Shown here piece after piece: positions 1 to 10,204 of a DNA stretch of 64,000 nt. The notes under the pieces are model-generated. The model was not told the origin of the DNA. It made no database searches and saw nothing but the letters and a program-made list of their open reading frames with translations. This DNA comes from Bryobacter aggregatus MPL3 (GTDB lineage Bacteria; Acidobacteriota; Terriglobia; Bryobacterales; Bryobacteraceae): NCBI RefSeq assembly GCF_000702445.1, contig NZ_JNIF01000003.1:1550001-1614000 (forward strand), written 5' to 3'. Position 1 is the stretch's first letter. Each line of letters opens with the position of its first letter. The translations under genes were made by a program, and so were the position numbers.

Positions 1-19
1 AAAGTGAGGCCCGGCTACT

Positions 20-2797
20 ATGCTCAGTCGAATTAGCGTGCATGGAGCGAGGCAGCACAACCTCAAGAACATCGACGTCGAGATTCCGCGCAACACGCTC
101 ACCGTCATCACCGGCCTGAGCGGATCGGGCAAGTCGTCGCTCGCTTTTGACACAATCTATGCCGAAGGCCAGCGCCGCTATGTCGAAACACTGTCGCCCT
201 ATGCGCGGCAGTTTCTCGACCAGATGGAACGGCCGGAAGTCGATTCGATCGAAGGGCTGAGCCCGGCGATCTCGATTGAGCAGAAGACCACCAGCCGCAG
301 CCCGCGTTCCACCGTCGGGACCATCACCGAGATCTACGATTATGTGCGTCTGCTCTATTCCTCGATCGGCGTCTCCCATTGTCCCAATTGCGACACCGAG
401 ATCAGCCGCCAGACGACGGCGCAGATTCTCGAGCGCGTCGCCGAGATCCCCGAGAATACGCGCATCCTGATCCTCGCGCCGATTGTGCGTGGCCGCAAGG
501 GCGAGTATAAGAAGGAACTCGAAAAGTTTGCCCGCCAGGGCTTTGTCAAAGCGCGCGTCGATGGCGTGATGCGCAACCTTGAGGACGAGATTGTCCTCGA
601 CAAGCGGAAGAACCACACCATCGACGTCGTTGTCGACAAGCTGGTGCTCAAGCCGGACATCAGCAAGCGTCTCGAAGCCTCGATTGAGACCGCCACCAAG
701 CTCGCCGACGGGCTGGTGGTGGTGAGCATTGTCAGCAACGACCCGAACGCTGAACCGGAAGAGCGGATGTACTCGCAGAAGATGGCCTGCCCGAACTGCG
801 GCACCAGCGTGCCGGTGCTCGAGCCGCGCAGCTTCAGCTTCAACAGTCCTTATGGCGCTTGTCCCGAATGCAATGGCCTGGGCAGCATGTGGAGTTTTGA
901 CCCCGACAAGATCATCGTCGACGAGACCCGTCCGCTATTCGATGGCGGCCTCGGCCCTGGGGCCGGCTCGAACTATGTCGGCCAGCGGGTCACCGACGGC
1001 GCCTGGAAGAACAACATCGATCTGTCCAAGCCCTGGGAAAAGCTGAGCGCCGCCCAGCGCGAAGTGCTGCTGAACGGCGGCAAGGGGAATTATCCCGGCC
1101 TGATCAAGCTGCTTGGTGACAGCCTCGAAGGCGCCACCGACAACTATCGCGAATACCTAAGCGATTTCATGACCGCTCGGGAATGTCCATCCTGTCACGG
1201 CAAGCGCTTGCAGGCCGCCAGCCTGGCGGTGCGCGTGAAGGGAATGACGGTTGCCGAATTCAGCGACCTCAGCATCCGGCGGGCGCTGGCCGCTTGCCGC
1301 GGCTGGAAGCTCGAGAAACGCGAAGAAGAGATTGCCGGCGGCGTGGTGGGCGAGATTCGCACCCGTCTGGAGTTTCTTGAAAATGTCGGGCTCGATTATC
1401 TGAACATGGCGCGCAACGCGCAAACGCTGAGCGGCGGCGAGGCGCAGCGCATCCGGCTGGCAACGCAAATTGGCAGCCAGTTGCGCGGCGTTCTGTATGT
1501 GCTGGACGAGCCATCGATCGGTCTGCACCCGCGCGACAATGAGCGGCTGCTGGGCACTCTTGAGAGCCTGCGCGACATGGGCAATACGGTCCTTGTTGTG
1601 GAGCATGATCAGGACACCATTGAGCGCGCCGATTTCGTCATCGATCTGGGACCTGGGGCAGGCCGTTTGGGCGGTGAGATCGTCGCACAGGGCACGGCAA
1701 AGGAAATCGCGCGGAACAAGAACAGCCTCACCGGACAATATCTGAGTGGCACGCGCGAAATCGAAGTGCCCGCCGTGCGGCGCATCGGCAACGGCAAGAA
1801 GCTGCGCATCTTCAATGCAACCGAACACAATCTGAAGAATGTCGATGCAGAGTTTCCGCTCGGCATGCTGGTGGTGGTGACCGGGGTTTCGGGCAGTGGC
1901 AAGTCGACTCTGGTCAATGACATCCTCTATCGCTCGCTCGCCAAGCATGTCTATGGGTCCAAGGCCGAACCGGGCAAGCATGAGCGGCTGATGGGCCTCG
2001 GCGAGATCGACAAGGTGATCGAGATCGATCAGGGCGCCATTGGCCGGACGCCGCGCTCCAATCCTGCCACCTATACCCAGGTGTTTGCACCCATCCGCGA
2101 GTTGTTTGCGATGCTGCCGGAGAGCCGCGAACGTGGCTACAAGAGTGGCCGCTTCAGCTTCAACGTGAAGGGGGGCCGCTGCGAGGCCTGCCAGGGCGAC
2201 GGCCTGAAGCGCATTGAGATGAACTTTCTGCCCGACGTCTACGTCACTTGCGACGTCTGCCGGGGCAAGCGCTATAACCACGAAACGCTGCAGGTAAAGC
2301 TGAAGGGCAAGAGCATTGCCGACCTGCTCGATACCACGATCGAAGACGCGGCGCCCTTGCTGGCCAACCTGCCGAATATCGCGATCAAACTCGATACGCT
2401 GGTCGATGTCGGGCTTGGCTATCTGCATCTTGGCCAGAGCTCCACCACGCTGAGCGGCGGCGAGGCGCAGCGCATCAAGCTGGCCAAAGAACTCAGCAAG
2501 CGCCAGACGGGCCGCACGGTTTATATTCTCGATGAGCCCACCACCGGCCTGCACTTTGAGGATGTTCGCCGTCTGCTCGAAGTGCTGCAAAAGCTGGTGG
2601 ATCTGGGCAACACGGTCATCGTCATCGAACACAATCTGGACGTCATCAAGAGCGCCGATTGGATTCTCGATATGGGTCCGGAGGGGGGCGAAGGCGGCGG
2701 CACGCTGCTGGCCAGCGGCACTCCCGAGGACATTGCAAAGGTCAAGAAGAGCTACACGGGCCAGGCGCTGGTGAAGTTGCTCAGGAAAGCAAAGTAG
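20..2797 (+). CDS. uvrA: UvrABC excinuclease subunit A
   Basis: DNA-damage recognition ATPase of nucleotide excision repair; a UvrA dimer loads UvrB on lesions in the cytoplasm. The 925-residue length is close to the family norm (about 940). Two ABC modules are visible: Walker [10 protein letters not shown] at residues 32-40 and GVSGSGKST near 622, with LSGGEAQR signatures near 470 and 811. Two CxxC zinc modules are present: CPNC near 256 with CPEC near 281, and CEAC near 721 with its CDVC partner downstream. The ATG at 20 follows a GAGG at 6-9. It starts a + strand run in which the next gene begins 4 bp after the stop. No SOS-box search was possible because almost no upstream sequence is in the window. 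Confidence 0.98.
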   Translation: MLSRISVHGARQHNLKNIDVEIPRNTLTVITGLSGSGKSSLAFDTIYAEGQRRYVETLSPYARQFLDQMERPEVDSIEGLSPAISIEQKTTSRSPRSTVGTITEIYDYVRLLYSSIGVSHCPNCDTEISRQTTAQILERVAEIPENTRILILAPIVRGRKGEYKKELEKFARQGFVKARVDGVMRNLEDEIVLDKRKNHTIDVVVDKLVLKPDISKRLEASIETATKLADGLVVVSIVSNDPNAEPEERMYSQKMACPNCGTSVPVLEPRSFSFNSPYGACPECNGLGSMWSFDPDKIIVDETRPLFDGGLGPGAGSNYVGQRVTDGAWKNNIDLSKPWEKLSAAQREVLLNGGKGNYPGLIKLLGDSLEGATDNYREYLSDFMTARECPSCHGKRLQAASLAVRVKGMTVAEFSDLSIRRALAACRGWKLEKREEEIAGGVVGEIRTRLEFLENVGLDYLNMARNAQTLSGGEAQRIRLATQIGSQLRGVLYVLDEPSIGLHPRDNERLLGTLESLRDMGNTVLVVEHDQDTIERADFVIDLGPGAGRLGGEIVAQGTAKEIARNKNSLTGQYLSGTREIEVPAVRRIGNGKKLRIFNATEHNLKNVDAEFPLGMLVVVTGVSGSGKSTLVNDILYRSLAKHVYGSKAEPGKHERLMGLGEIDKVIEIDQGAIGRTPRSNPATYTQVFAPIRELFAMLPESRERGYKSGRFSFNVKGGRCEACQGDGLKRIEMNFLPDVYVTCDVCRGKRYNHETLQVKLKGKSIADLLDTTIEDAAPLLANLPNIAIKLDTLVDVGLGYLHLGQSSTTLSGGEAQRIKLAKELSKRQTGRTVYILDEPTTGLHFEDVRRLLEVLQKLVDLGNTVIVIEHNLDVIKSADWILDMGPEGGEGGGTLLASGTPEDIAKVKKSYTGQALVKLLRKAK

Positions 2798-2801
2798 AGG
2801 G

Positions 2802-3506
2802 ATGGAGCCGCGCGAGGAGAATCCGGTCTGGACTTATGAAGACCTGGGCATTCTGCTCGGGATGATCCTGCCGGTTCTCCTGCTTGCCAGCCTGGCCGCG
2901 CGGCTGTTTGCGCTCTGGATTCCGCAGAAGGGTGTGCTGGCCGCGCTCGTCCAGATTCTGCTCTATCTTGGCGTCGGCGGCAGCTTGTTTGTGCTGCTGC
3001 GCACGCGCTATGACCTTGCCTTTTGGAAAGCGTTGTCGTGGCGCATTCCGTGGCCGAGAATGGCCCTCACCGCATTGCTGGGCCCGGTGCTGGCGATTGT
3101 CATGGCCCTGGTGGCTGTCGGGCTCAACACGCCCCGGGAGGGTATGGTGCTCGACAGCCTGCTGCAGGATCGTTGGAGCCTGGTGGCGATTGGCCTGGTC
3201 GCCTCGACCGTCGGGCCGCTGTTTGAAGAACTGATTTTTCGCGGATTTGCGCAGCCGCTGTTCATCCGAAGTCTGGGCGTCGCCGGGGGCTTGCTGGCCA
3301 CCGCCGTCCCCTTCGCATTGCTGCACGGTCCGCAATACAACTGGAACTGGCAGAGGCTTCTCATCCTCACGCTGGCCAGTATTGCTTTCGGCGCGGAGCG
3401 TCAACGAACAGGCTCGACGGCAGCCTCGACGCTCATGCACGCCGCATATAATTTGACATTTGTCGCTGGCATGATGAGCCAGGGAGGAAGACTGAATCAG
3501 GCATGA
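2802..3506 (+). CDS. CPBP family intramembrane metalloprotease (CAAX protease-like)
   Basis: Predicted membrane-embedded glutamic/metalloprotease of the CPBP (Rce1-like) family, 234 residues, almost entirely hydrophobic helices. The three family motifs are intact: EExxxR with E142, E143 and R147; the histidine of motif 2 at H175 (LLHGPQ); and HxxxN with H213 and N217. The gene begins 4 bp after uvrA, and its stop overlaps the mtnA start in an ATGA, so it is cotranscribed. Family members are linked to protein processing, bacteriocin immunity or protein secretion. The substrate here cannot be inferred, and neither neighbour suggests one. Confidence 0.88.
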   Translation: MEPREENPVWTYEDLGILLGMILPVLLLASLAARLFALWIPQKGVLAALVQILLYLGVGGSLFVLLRTRYDLAFWKALSWRIPWPRMALTALLGPVLAIVMALVAVGLNTPREGMVLDSLLQDRWSLVAIGLVASTVGPLFEELIFRGFAQPLFIRSLGVAGGLLATAVPFALLHGPQYNWNWQRLLILTLASIAFGAERQRTGSTAASTLMHAAYNLTFVAGMMSQGGRLNQA

Positions 3507-4534
3507 TTGAAACCTTGCGTTGGACTGATAAGGGCGTCGAAATGATCGACCAGACCCGTTTGCCGCATGTGGAGGAGTTTGTCCTCTGCCGCGACTATAA
3601 GGAAGTGGCGGACGCGATCCAGACCATGATCATCCGTGGGGCGCCAGCCATTGGCGTTGCCGCCGCGATGGGCGTGGCGCTGGGCGCGCAGCAGGCAAGC
3701 GACGCGAACTTTGAGGCGGAATTCGAAGAGATTTGCGCGACACTCGCCGCGACGCGCCCTACCGCGGTGAACCTCTTCTGGGGCATCGACCGCATGAAGA
3801 AGCTGCGGGCCAGCCTGGCCGGTGAGCAACTGGGCTTGCTGCGCGAAAAATTGATTGCCGAAGCAAAGCTGGTGCACGACGAAGACATCGCGATCAACCG
3901 CCGCATTGGCGCGCATGGCGCCGCGCTGGTGCCCGATGGCAAGACCGTTCTGACCCATTGCAATGCCGGTGCGCTCGCTACCGCAGGCTACGGCACGGCG
4001 CTGGGCGTGATCCGGGCTGCCGTCGAGGCAGGCAAGAAGATCGATGTCTTTGCCGACGAGACGAGACCTTTCCTGCAGGGCAGCCGTCTCACCGTTTGGG
4101 AACTGCAGAAGGATGGCATCGAAACCACGCTCATCACCGACAACATGGCAGGACACTTTCTGCACAGCGGGCGGATTGGTTGTGTGGTGGTAGGAGCAGA
4201 CCGGATTGCGGCCAACGGCGATGTCGCCAACAAGATCGGCACCTATAGCGTCGCGGTCCTCGCCAAAGAAAACAATGTGCCGTTTTATGTTGCCGCACCG
4301 TTGTCGACGATTGATCTCAAAACCCTGACCGGCGCCGGCATCAAGATCGAAGAACGCGCCGCCAGCGAAGTCACCGCCATGTTTGGGCATAAGGTGGCTC
4401 CCGATGGCACCCGCGTCCAGAACCCGGCCTTCGACGTCACGCCCCATCGCTACGTCACGGGCATCATCACCGAGCGCGGGGTGGCCACTGCGCCATTTGA
4501 AGAAAGCCTCCGCAAGCTGGTAGAAGGAAAGTAA
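3503..4534 (+). CDS. mtnA: S-methyl-5-thioribose-1-phosphate isomerase
   Basis: Converts 5-methylthioribose-1-phosphate to 5-methylthioribulose-1-phosphate in methionine salvage; cytoplasmic. The 343 residues match the family. The catalytic cysteine lies in [17 protein letters not shown] at C153 and the catalytic aspartate in [19 protein letters not shown] at D233, the same 80-residue spacing as the C160/D240 pair described for the B. subtilis enzyme. The related eIF2B-alpha proteins lack this pair, so MtnA is preferred. The start overlaps the CPBP stop (ATGA). No other methionine-salvage gene is in the window. Confidence 0.95.
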   Translation: MIETLRWTDKGVEMIDQTRLPHVEEFVLCRDYKEVADAIQTMIIRGAPAIGVAAAMGVALGAQQASDANFEAEFEEICATLAATRPTAVNLFWGIDRMKKLRASLAGEQLGLLREKLIAEAKLVHDEDIAINRRIGAHGAALVPDGKTVLTHCNAGALATAGYGTALGVIRAAVEAGKKIDVFADETRPFLQGSRLTVWELQKDGIETTLITDNMAGHFLHSGRIGCVVVGADRIAANGDVANKIGTYSVAVLAKENNVPFYVAAPLSTIDLKTLTGAGIKIEERAASEVTAMFGHKVAPDGTRVQNPAFDVTPHRYVTGIITERGVATAPFEESLRKLVEGK

Positions 4535-4540
4535 GAAGTC

Positions 4541-5113
4541 ATGATGAAGAATCTCTTTTTGTTTGCGCTCAGCAGTCTCGCCTTGTTGGCACAGAGTGGC
4601 GACTACAGCGGACGGCGCGCCCCCAGCTTTTCTCTGCCGGACGTGAACATGCGCCAGCACGACCTGCTCGACTATCGCGGCAAGGTGGTGATGGTTGAGT
4701 TCATGCAGACCAAGTGCGAGAAGTGCCAGGCGCTGACGAAGATGATCGAAGCGAAGATCAAGCCGAAGTATAAGGACGATGTCATCGTGCTCAGCATTGT
4801 CGTGCCGCCGGACAACTTTGAGGACGTCAAGAAGTACATCAATGTTTTCAAGGTCACCAGCCCGATTCTGTTTGACATGGGCCAGGTGGCGGGCAGCTAT
4901 GTGCGGGCAACGCCGCAGAAGCCCGCGATGTACTTTCCGCACCTGTTTCTGATCGATCAGAAAGGTCAGATTCGCGCCGATTGGCAGTGGATGGCTCCTG
5001 GCTCCTTTCCAGAGGTGCTGGCCGGAGACAAGCTGATCACCGAAATCGACAAGCTGCTGGCCGAAGCAAAACCCGCCGCCCCGGCCGCACCAGCCGCTCC
5101 TAAGAAGAAATAG
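4541..5113 (+). CDS. Exported thioredoxin-fold (redoxin/TlpA-like) protein
   Basis: Predicted secreted thiol protein of 190 residues. An N-terminal signal peptide (MMKNLFLFALSSLALLAQSG) precedes a redoxin domain with a CxxC at C59-x-x-C62 in the context QTKCEKCQ, close to the TlpA/SCO/AhpC-TSA group. The tail is a low-complexity Ala/Pro stretch ending in three lysines. It follows mtnA by 6 bp and probably shares its transcript. A disulfide-reductase or peroxiredoxin-like role in the periplasm is inferred from the fold. The exact subfamily is not resolved; SCO-type copper delivery is possible, although the usual distal metal-binding His was not identified. Confidence 0.8.
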   Translation: MMKNLFLFALSSLALLAQSGDYSGRRAPSFSLPDVNMRQHDLLDYRGKVVMVEFMQTKCEKCQALTKMIEAKIKPKYKDDVIVLSIVVPPDNFEDVKKYINVFKVTSPILFDMGQVAGSYVRATPQKPAMYFPHLFLIDQKGQIRADWQWMAPGSFPEVLAGDKLITEIDKLLAEAKPAAPAAPAAPKKK

Positions 5114-5129
5114 CGCTAGGCTAGCGGTT

Positions 5130-6353
5130 GTGAAGCGATGTGCCGTCCTCATCCTATGCGCCCTGTCCCTTTTGGGGGAGCAGGGCCTGCATACAGTGGT
5201 GCGGGCAGGCGACATCGACAGGCTGCGCGCCCTGCTCGAGGCCGGCGCCTCGGTCAATGAACGCGACAATCTCGGTGGCACCCCGCTGCATGATGCTTGT
5301 TGGGCCGGCTTCTACGAAATTGCCAGGCTTTTGCTCGATCGCGGCGCGGAAGTGGACGCGCCGCACATCGAGATCAACGCCGCTCACTCGGAGAGCGGCT
5401 CCACTCCCCTCCACTACGCGATCCTCACCAACCACCTGGACGTCGTTGAGCTGCTTGCCTCCCGCGGCGCCGATCTCAAACGAACCCATCGCTTAGGCTC
5501 CACCGCGCTGCACTTGGCCGCAAGCCGTGGACACACCGAAATCGTTGCCTTTTTGATCGAAAAGAAGGTCGGCATCGATGTCGAGGACGGCAGCGGCGCA
5601 ACCCCTCTCGACGAAGCCGCCTGGAAGGGCCACACCGCCACAGTCGAACTGCTGCTCAAGGCGGGAGCCAACCCGAAACACCGCATCAAAGACACCCAGA
5701 TCACTCCGCTCCATGAGGCCTGCACGCGCGGGCATCTCGAAGTGGCGCAACTGCTGGTGGTTGCCGGAGCCGAAGTGGATGCCAAGGACCAATCGGGCGC
5801 CACCCCGCTCGATGAAGCGCTCAAGCAACGGCACACGGCCGTGGTCGACTACTTGATGGGCAAGGGCGCAAAAATGGCCGGGGGCGCGAAGCAAATGGAA
5901 GAGGCGGTGCTGAAGGGCCAGACCGAAGTCGTTAAGCTGCTGCTCGACCGGGGCATGGACCCCGACGCGCCCACCGCCAACGGCAGCACCCTCATCCACG
6001 ACGCCTGCCTCAAGGGCCATCTCCCGGTGGCCGAACTGCTGCTCAAGGCCGGAGCGAGCCCGAATGCTCTAAACGCCAGCGGAGCCACACCGCTGCACGA
6101 TGCCGCCCTCGCCGGTCAACTTGGCGCAGCAAAGCTGCTGCTCGACCGGGGCGCCGATATCAATGCGCTCGATCGTGATTCCAAGGCCACGCCGCTGCAT
6201 TACGCCGCCAGTTGGGGCCGCGACGAGATCGTTGCCTACTTACTCGAAAAGGGGGCCGACCCCAAACGCAAGAATGCCGCAGCAAAAACTGCGGCAGACC
6301 TGGCAAAAGAAAATGGGCAGAGCGGCGCCTTGCGCCTACTCAGCGGGCGGTGA
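5130..6353 (+). CDS. Exported ankyrin-repeat protein
   Basis: Protein of 407 residues starting at a GTG. A short signal peptide (MKRCAVLILCALSLLGEQ) is followed by about 11 consecutive ankyrin repeats that fill the rest of the protein, with classic TPLHDA, GHLEVAQLL and GADPN-type elements. No other domain is seen, so it is a pure binding scaffold, probably periplasmic or secreted. It is the last gene of the uvrA run, 16 bp after the redoxin gene. Its 3' end overlaps the convergent hypothetical gene by 18 bp. The partner is unknown; the nearby redoxin or CPBP protease are possible but unproven. Confidence 0.88.
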   Translation: MKRCAVLILCALSLLGEQGLHTVVRAGDIDRLRALLEAGASVNERDNLGGTPLHDACWAGFYEIARLLLDRGAEVDAPHIEINAAHSESGSTPLHYAILTNHLDVVELLASRGADLKRTHRLGSTALHLAASRGHTEIVAFLIEKKVGIDVEDGSGATPLDEAAWKGHTATVELLLKAGANPKHRIKDTQITPLHEACTRGHLEVAQLLVVAGAEVDAKDQSGATPLDEALKQRHTAVVDYLMGKGAKMAGGAKQMEEAVLKGQTEVVKLLLDRGMDPDAPTANGSTLIHDACLKGHLPVAELLLKAGASPNALNASGATPLHDAALAGQLGAAKLLLDRGADINALDRDSKATPLHYAASWGRDEIVAYLLEKGADPKRKNAAAKTAADLAKENGQSGALRLLSGR

Positions 6354-7109
6354 TGGCTTTTTCTGCTCGGGGAAAATGACGTAGCCCTCTGGCGCCCCGA
6401 CATTCTCCTGCAGCCAAACCAGACGCTTGCGCATCTCGCGGCTCTGGATCTGGCGCGGGCCTGGATCGACATCGATGTCGCAGCAAAGGCCGTGGAGATA
6501 GAGCGTCAGGCTATCAATGGTGGCAACGCGGGCGTAGGCCTGGAACTGCTTGGAATCCCGCCACGGAGTGCCGCTCTTGCTGAGCAGTTCTTCCTTGGCG
6601 CGCCAACTCTCTTCGTCCACCTCGCCATGTACCCTGCGTTTTAGCTCATCGCGCAGAATCTCGTGGAAGGGTTCCCAAAACTTCGGCTCCGCACGCTCCA
6701 ACGCCTTGGCCGCAATGATGCGGAAGAGGCGATAGTGATATTCACCACTATCACAGCCCTGCACGGCAAAAGTCAGGACAATATTGCCGTCCACCTGGAA
6801 TTCGTTTTGCCAGATGCGGTCTTCTTCTTGTTGCTTGGTTTGCCCCTTGGGGGCTTCCATCACCACCGTCGAGCCGTCCTGGCCTTCGAGATGAGGCACC
6901 AGCACAATGGAAATTTCCGGAAGTAACTCCCGCACCATCGGGGGCAGACTGCCCACGGGATCGTAGATCAGTTCCTTCTCATCTTCCTCATTCAGGCGCA
7001 AGCCCGCGGAATAGAAGCTGATCTTCCCCGACAGAGGCACCATTTCCTTACGGAAACGTTCTGCAAAATCTTTTACCGTCAAACGTTCAATCGACCGCTC
7101 TGTCATCAA
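6336..7109 (-). CDS. Conserved-looking hypothetical protein
   Basis: Soluble protein of 257 residues with no signal peptide or membrane segment and a charged, mixed alpha/beta composition. I do not recognise a family. A central stretch (about 60-130) reads like beta strands, followed by an acidic/basic helical part and a Pro-rich tail (KKPSPPAE). Two cysteines sit side by side near residue 209 (GLCCDIDVD). The start could be the first or the second Met, 3 bp apart. It is divergent from lpxB with only 34 bp between starts, and convergent with the ankyrin gene (18-bp overlap). It is supported as real by its length, its lack of a better ORF on the other strand and its tight fit between neighbours. 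Confidence 0.7.
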   Translation of the reverse strand: MMTERSIERLTVKDFAERFRKEMVPLSGKISFYSAGLRLNEEDEKELIYDPVGSLPPMVRELLPEISIVLVPHLEGQDGSTVVMEAPKGQTKQQEEDRIWQNEFQVDGNIVLTFAVQGCDSGEYHYRLFRIIAAKALERAEPKFWEPFHEILRDELKRRVHGEVDEESWRAKEELLSKSGTPWRDSKQFQAYARVATIDSLTLYLHGLCCDIDVDPGPRQIQSREMRKRLVWLQENVGAPEGYVIFPEQKKPSPPAE

Positions 7110-7143
7110 CTATTAGGATGATAGCGCGATACGCTGGATTCCA

Positions 7144-8295
7144 GTGGCGCGTAAAATCCTGATCTCAGCCGGGGAAGCGAGTGGCGATTTTTACGCAACC
7201 GGCCTCATCGAAGCCCTGCGCAGACGCCGGTCTGATCTCGAATTCTTCGGTTGCGCGCAGCCGAAGATGCTGGCGGCCGGCGTACGGCCGGTGATCGATG
7301 CCGAAAAGCTCGGCGTCGTCGGCTTGGTCGAAGTGGTCAAACATCTGCCCGGCATCTACGGCGAATACCAGAAACTGCTGCAAGCAGCGCGTGACGAAAA
7401 GCCCGATCTGGCGATTCTGACCGATTCTCCCGATTTTCACCTCCGCGTGGCCCGGCATCTGCATGAAATGGGCATTCCGGTGGTGTATCTGGTGGCGCCG
7501 CAGGCTTGGGCCTGGCGCCCGGGCCGCGTGAAGCCGATGCGCCGCGACCTGCGCAAGCTGCTTTGCATCTTTCCATTTGAAGAAGCCTGGTTTCGCGAGC
7601 GCGGCGTGCCCACCTGCTACATCGGACATCCGCTCGCCCGCCACATTGCGCCCACCGTCTCGCGCGAAGCCTGGTATGCCGAACTCGGGCTCGACGCCGC
7701 CAAGCCGTTGGTGGCGCTGTTGCCGGGCAGCCGCCGCGGCGAAATTCTGCGCCATCTGCCCGCCCTGTGCGACGCCGTCAGGCAAATGCCCGGCATCCAG
7801 TTTGTACTGGGAACCCCTCCCGCAATCGGCCGCGCATTTTTTGCTAACCAATCTCTGCCGCCAGCCATCCATGTGAAGGAAGGCCGGAGCTGGGATTTGC
7901 TGGCACACTGTGACGTCGCTCTTGCTGCTTCTGGAACAGTCACGATGGAAGCCGCCCTGTTGGGAGCGCCCACGGTCAGCTTCTATCGTGTGAGTGCGTT
8001 GAGTTGGTGGATCGGACGATTCCTGGTCGACATTCCGTTCTATACGATGGTGAATTTGGTGGCTGGCAAGCGAGTGATTCCGGAGTTGATGCAGGACGAC
8101 ATGAGCGGCGAGAGCCTGGCGCGCGAAACCCTGCGTTTGCTTCACAGCTCTCAGGAACGGGATGATATGAAAAGGGGCCTGTTGGAAGTGGCGCGAGTCT
8201 TACGGAGCGACCAGGATCCATTCGAGTTGGGGGCCCGGATTGTGGATGAAATTTTAGATGAAAAAATTGCGACTCCTGCCGATTCTGCTTCTTAG
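7144..8295 (+). CDS. lpxB: Lipid-A-disaccharide synthase
   Basis: GT19 glycosyltransferase that joins UDP-2,3-diacylglucosamine and lipid X to form the lipid A disaccharide at the cytoplasmic face of the inner membrane. It has 383 residues from a GTG start. Family motifs are present: GEASGD at 10-15, APQAWAW from residue 118, LPGSRRGE from 193, and ASGTVTMEAAL further on. It shows the organism makes lipid A. No other lpx gene is in the window. The 3' end overlaps the following gene by 38 bp. Confidence 0.95.
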   Translation: MARKILISAGEASGDFYATGLIEALRRRRSDLEFFGCAQPKMLAAGVRPVIDAEKLGVVGLVEVVKHLPGIYGEYQKLLQAARDEKPDLAILTDSPDFHLRVARHLHEMGIPVVYLVAPQAWAWRPGRVKPMRRDLRKLLCIFPFEEAWFRERGVPTCYIGHPLARHIAPTVSREAWYAELGLDAAKPLVALLPGSRRGEILRHLPALCDAVRQMPGIQFVLGTPPAIGRAFFANQSLPPAIHVKEGRSWDLLAHCDVALAASGTVTMEAALLGAPTVSFYRVSALSWWIGRFLVDIPFYTMVNLVAGKRVIPELMQDDMSGESLARETLRLLHSSQERDDMKRGLLEVARVLRSDQDPFELGARIVDEILDEKIATPADSAS

Positions 8296-10204
8296 TGCTT
8301 CGCTCTTTGCGCAGCAAGACCGTAAAGGCCGCATCGACGTCGAACACTACGATATCGACGCCGAGATTCTCCCCACAACCCAAACCCTCAAAGCCAAAGT
8401 CAAAATGCGCTTTGTCCCATTGGACGATCGACTCTCCACAATTCAGCTCGACTTCAACGATGCCATGCGCATTGGCGCGATCACCGACGACAGCGGCGCC
8501 AACATCAACATCTCAAAGACCACCGACTTCAACTACCGGCTGATCTTTCCCGTCCCGCTCGCCAAGGGTAAGCCCGTCACGCTCACCTTCGACTACGACG
8601 GCAAGTTTGACGGCCGCGAAGAGAGTCCGGTCTATGGCATCCGCTTTGCCGCGATCGAAGCCAGCGGCGCGGCCATGCTGTATCCGTCCCGCTGGTTCCC
8701 AATCAATGAATACACCTCCGACCGCTACACGATGAATCTGAATGTCACCGTGCCGGCCGACTTCCGCGTCCTCTCCTCGGGTGTCGATCTCAAGAGCGAT
8801 GCCGCCGGCCGGGCGAAGTACAGCTTCCAGATGACGCAGCCCGCCCTCTACGGCAGCTTTGCCGTCGTCAAGGGCAATGCGGAGCGCGTGAGTTCAGAAG
8901 GCGTCACCAGCACGGTCTGGTTCAAGAACCTGGCGATGGCCAAGCCCACCGGCGAGATGGTGGCCAAGGCGATGAACTTTCTCTCCGATCTGAATGGCCG
9001 CCCGCCCGCCGTCAACCTCACGCTGGTAGAGACCTTCAAGGGCTTCCCGAATGGCTATTCCGCCCCCGGCATCCTCTTCTTTTCGCCAAGCGGCATTGGC
9101 TCAGAACCCAACACCCGGCTGATCGTCAACCAGGTGTCCCGCCAATGGTGGGGCGGCCTGATTTCGCCGTTGTCCCGCAACCACATCTGGATCGTGAACG
9201 GCTTGGCCCGCTACTCGGAATCTTTGTACTTTGAATCGACCGGCGGCGCCTCGGCAGTTGAATTGGAGATGCGCGATGTCTACGTCGAGGCGCTCACCCA
9301 GCCTGAGCCACCACTGATCCAAAGCTCCCGCTACGAGGACTATTCGCCGGAATTCTGGGCAGCCACTGCGGGCAAGGGCTCAGCAGTGCTGAACATGCTG
9401 CGCAACATCGTCGGCAAGGACCAGTTCGCCGAGATCCTCAAGCGCCTGACCAAAGAATTCGCCTACAAGCAAGTCTCCACCAACGACTTCCGCAAGGTGG
9501 CCGAGCAGGTCTACGGACAGGATCTGAACTACTTCTTCATCCAGTGGATTGAATCCTCGGGTGCGCCCGAATTCAAGCTCAGCTACACCGTCTTCCGCAC
9601 CGCAAAGGGCTTCCGCGTGCTGGGCAAGGTCTCGCAGGATCTGGACACCTTCCGCATGCCGGTTCGGTTGAAGATCGAAACGGAAGGCAATCCCGAAGAG
9701 AAAACCGTCGAGGTGGTGGGCACCTCCTCTGAGTTCAGCGTCGAAACCTTCGGCAAGCCGATCTCAGTCAAGCTCGACCCCGACATGCAGGTGCTGCGCT
9801 ACGACGACAAGATCCGCGTCTCAGTCGCCATCCGCAAGGGCGAACAGTTTGCCGAAGTCAGCGACTTTGACGAAGCCATGAAGGAATACCAGAAAGCGCT
9901 CGAAGTGAATCGCAACTCCTCACTCGCCCACTACCGCGTTGCAGAAATCAACTTCCTGCGCAACAGCTACCAGGCTGCGGCAAACGAATTCCGCGAAGTG
10001 CTCAATGGCGACATCGAGCCGAAATGGACCGAAGTCTGGACCCACATCCACCTCGGCAAGATCTTCGACGTCACCGGCCAGCGCGAACGCGCCGTCAGCG
10101 AATACAACCAGGCGATCCGCACCAAGGACAACACGCAGGGCGCGCTTGAGGAAGCAGCCAAGTACGTCAAGGAACCCTACAAGCGTCAGAACGTCGACCG
10201 TTAG
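8258..10204 (+). CDS. Exported M1-peptidase-like protein without a zinc site, with C-terminal TPR-like region
   Basis: Secreted 648-residue protein (signal peptide MKKLRLLPILLLSASLFAQ) with the M1 aminopeptidase layout: N-terminal beta domain (about 25-220), catalytic-like domain (about 225-450), a beta domain, then TPR-like helices (about 530-640). The zinc site is lost. The HExxH position reads NQVSR at 291-295, directly before the conserved QWWG, and the third ligand, expected 19 residues after the second His, is N314. The GAMEN-type exopeptidase loop is also absent (GYSAPG instead). It is therefore probably a non-catalytic scaffold or binding protein. It starts inside the lpxB 3' end and its stop overlaps the convergent permease stop by 4 bp. 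Confidence 0.85.
   Translation: MKKLRLLPILLLSASLFAQQDRKGRIDVEHYDIDAEILPTTQTLKAKVKMRFVPLDDRLSTIQLDFNDAMRIGAITDDSGANINISKTTDFNYRLIFPVPLAKGKPVTLTFDYDGKFDGREESPVYGIRFAAIEASGAAMLYPSRWFPINEYTSDRYTMNLNVTVPADFRVLSSGVDLKSDAAGRAKYSFQMTQPALYGSFAVVKGNAERVSSEGVTSTVWFKNLAMAKPTGEMVAKAMNFLSDLNGRPPAVNLTLVETFKGFPNGYSAPGILFFSPSGIGSEPNTRLIVNQVSRQWWGGLISPLSRNHIWIVNGLARYSESLYFESTGGASAVELEMRDVYVEALTQPEPPLIQSSRYEDYSPEFWAATAGKGSAVLNMLRNIVGKDQFAEILKRLTKEFAYKQVSTNDFRKVAEQVYGQDLNYFFIQWIESSGAPEFKLSYTVFRTAKGFRVLGKVSQDLDTFRMPVRLKIETEGNPEEKTVEVVGTSSEFSVETFGKPISVKLDPDMQVLRYDDKIRVSVAIRKGEQFAEVSDFDEAMKEYQKALEVNRNSSLAHYRVAEINFLRNSYQAAANEFREVLNGDIEPKWTEVWTHIHLGKIFDVTGQRERAVSEYNQAIRTKDNTQGALEEAAKYVKEPYKRQNVDR

Noticed and set aside
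1157-2632. 491-codon open frame antisense to uvrA
   Set aside because: Composition is that of a GC-rich shadow frame (His/Gln/Leu-rich); the + strand protein is a full, certain UvrA.
3497-5281. 594-codon open frame antisense to mtnA, the redoxin gene and the start of the ankyrin gene
   Set aside because: It spans recognised genes on the other strand and matches no family.
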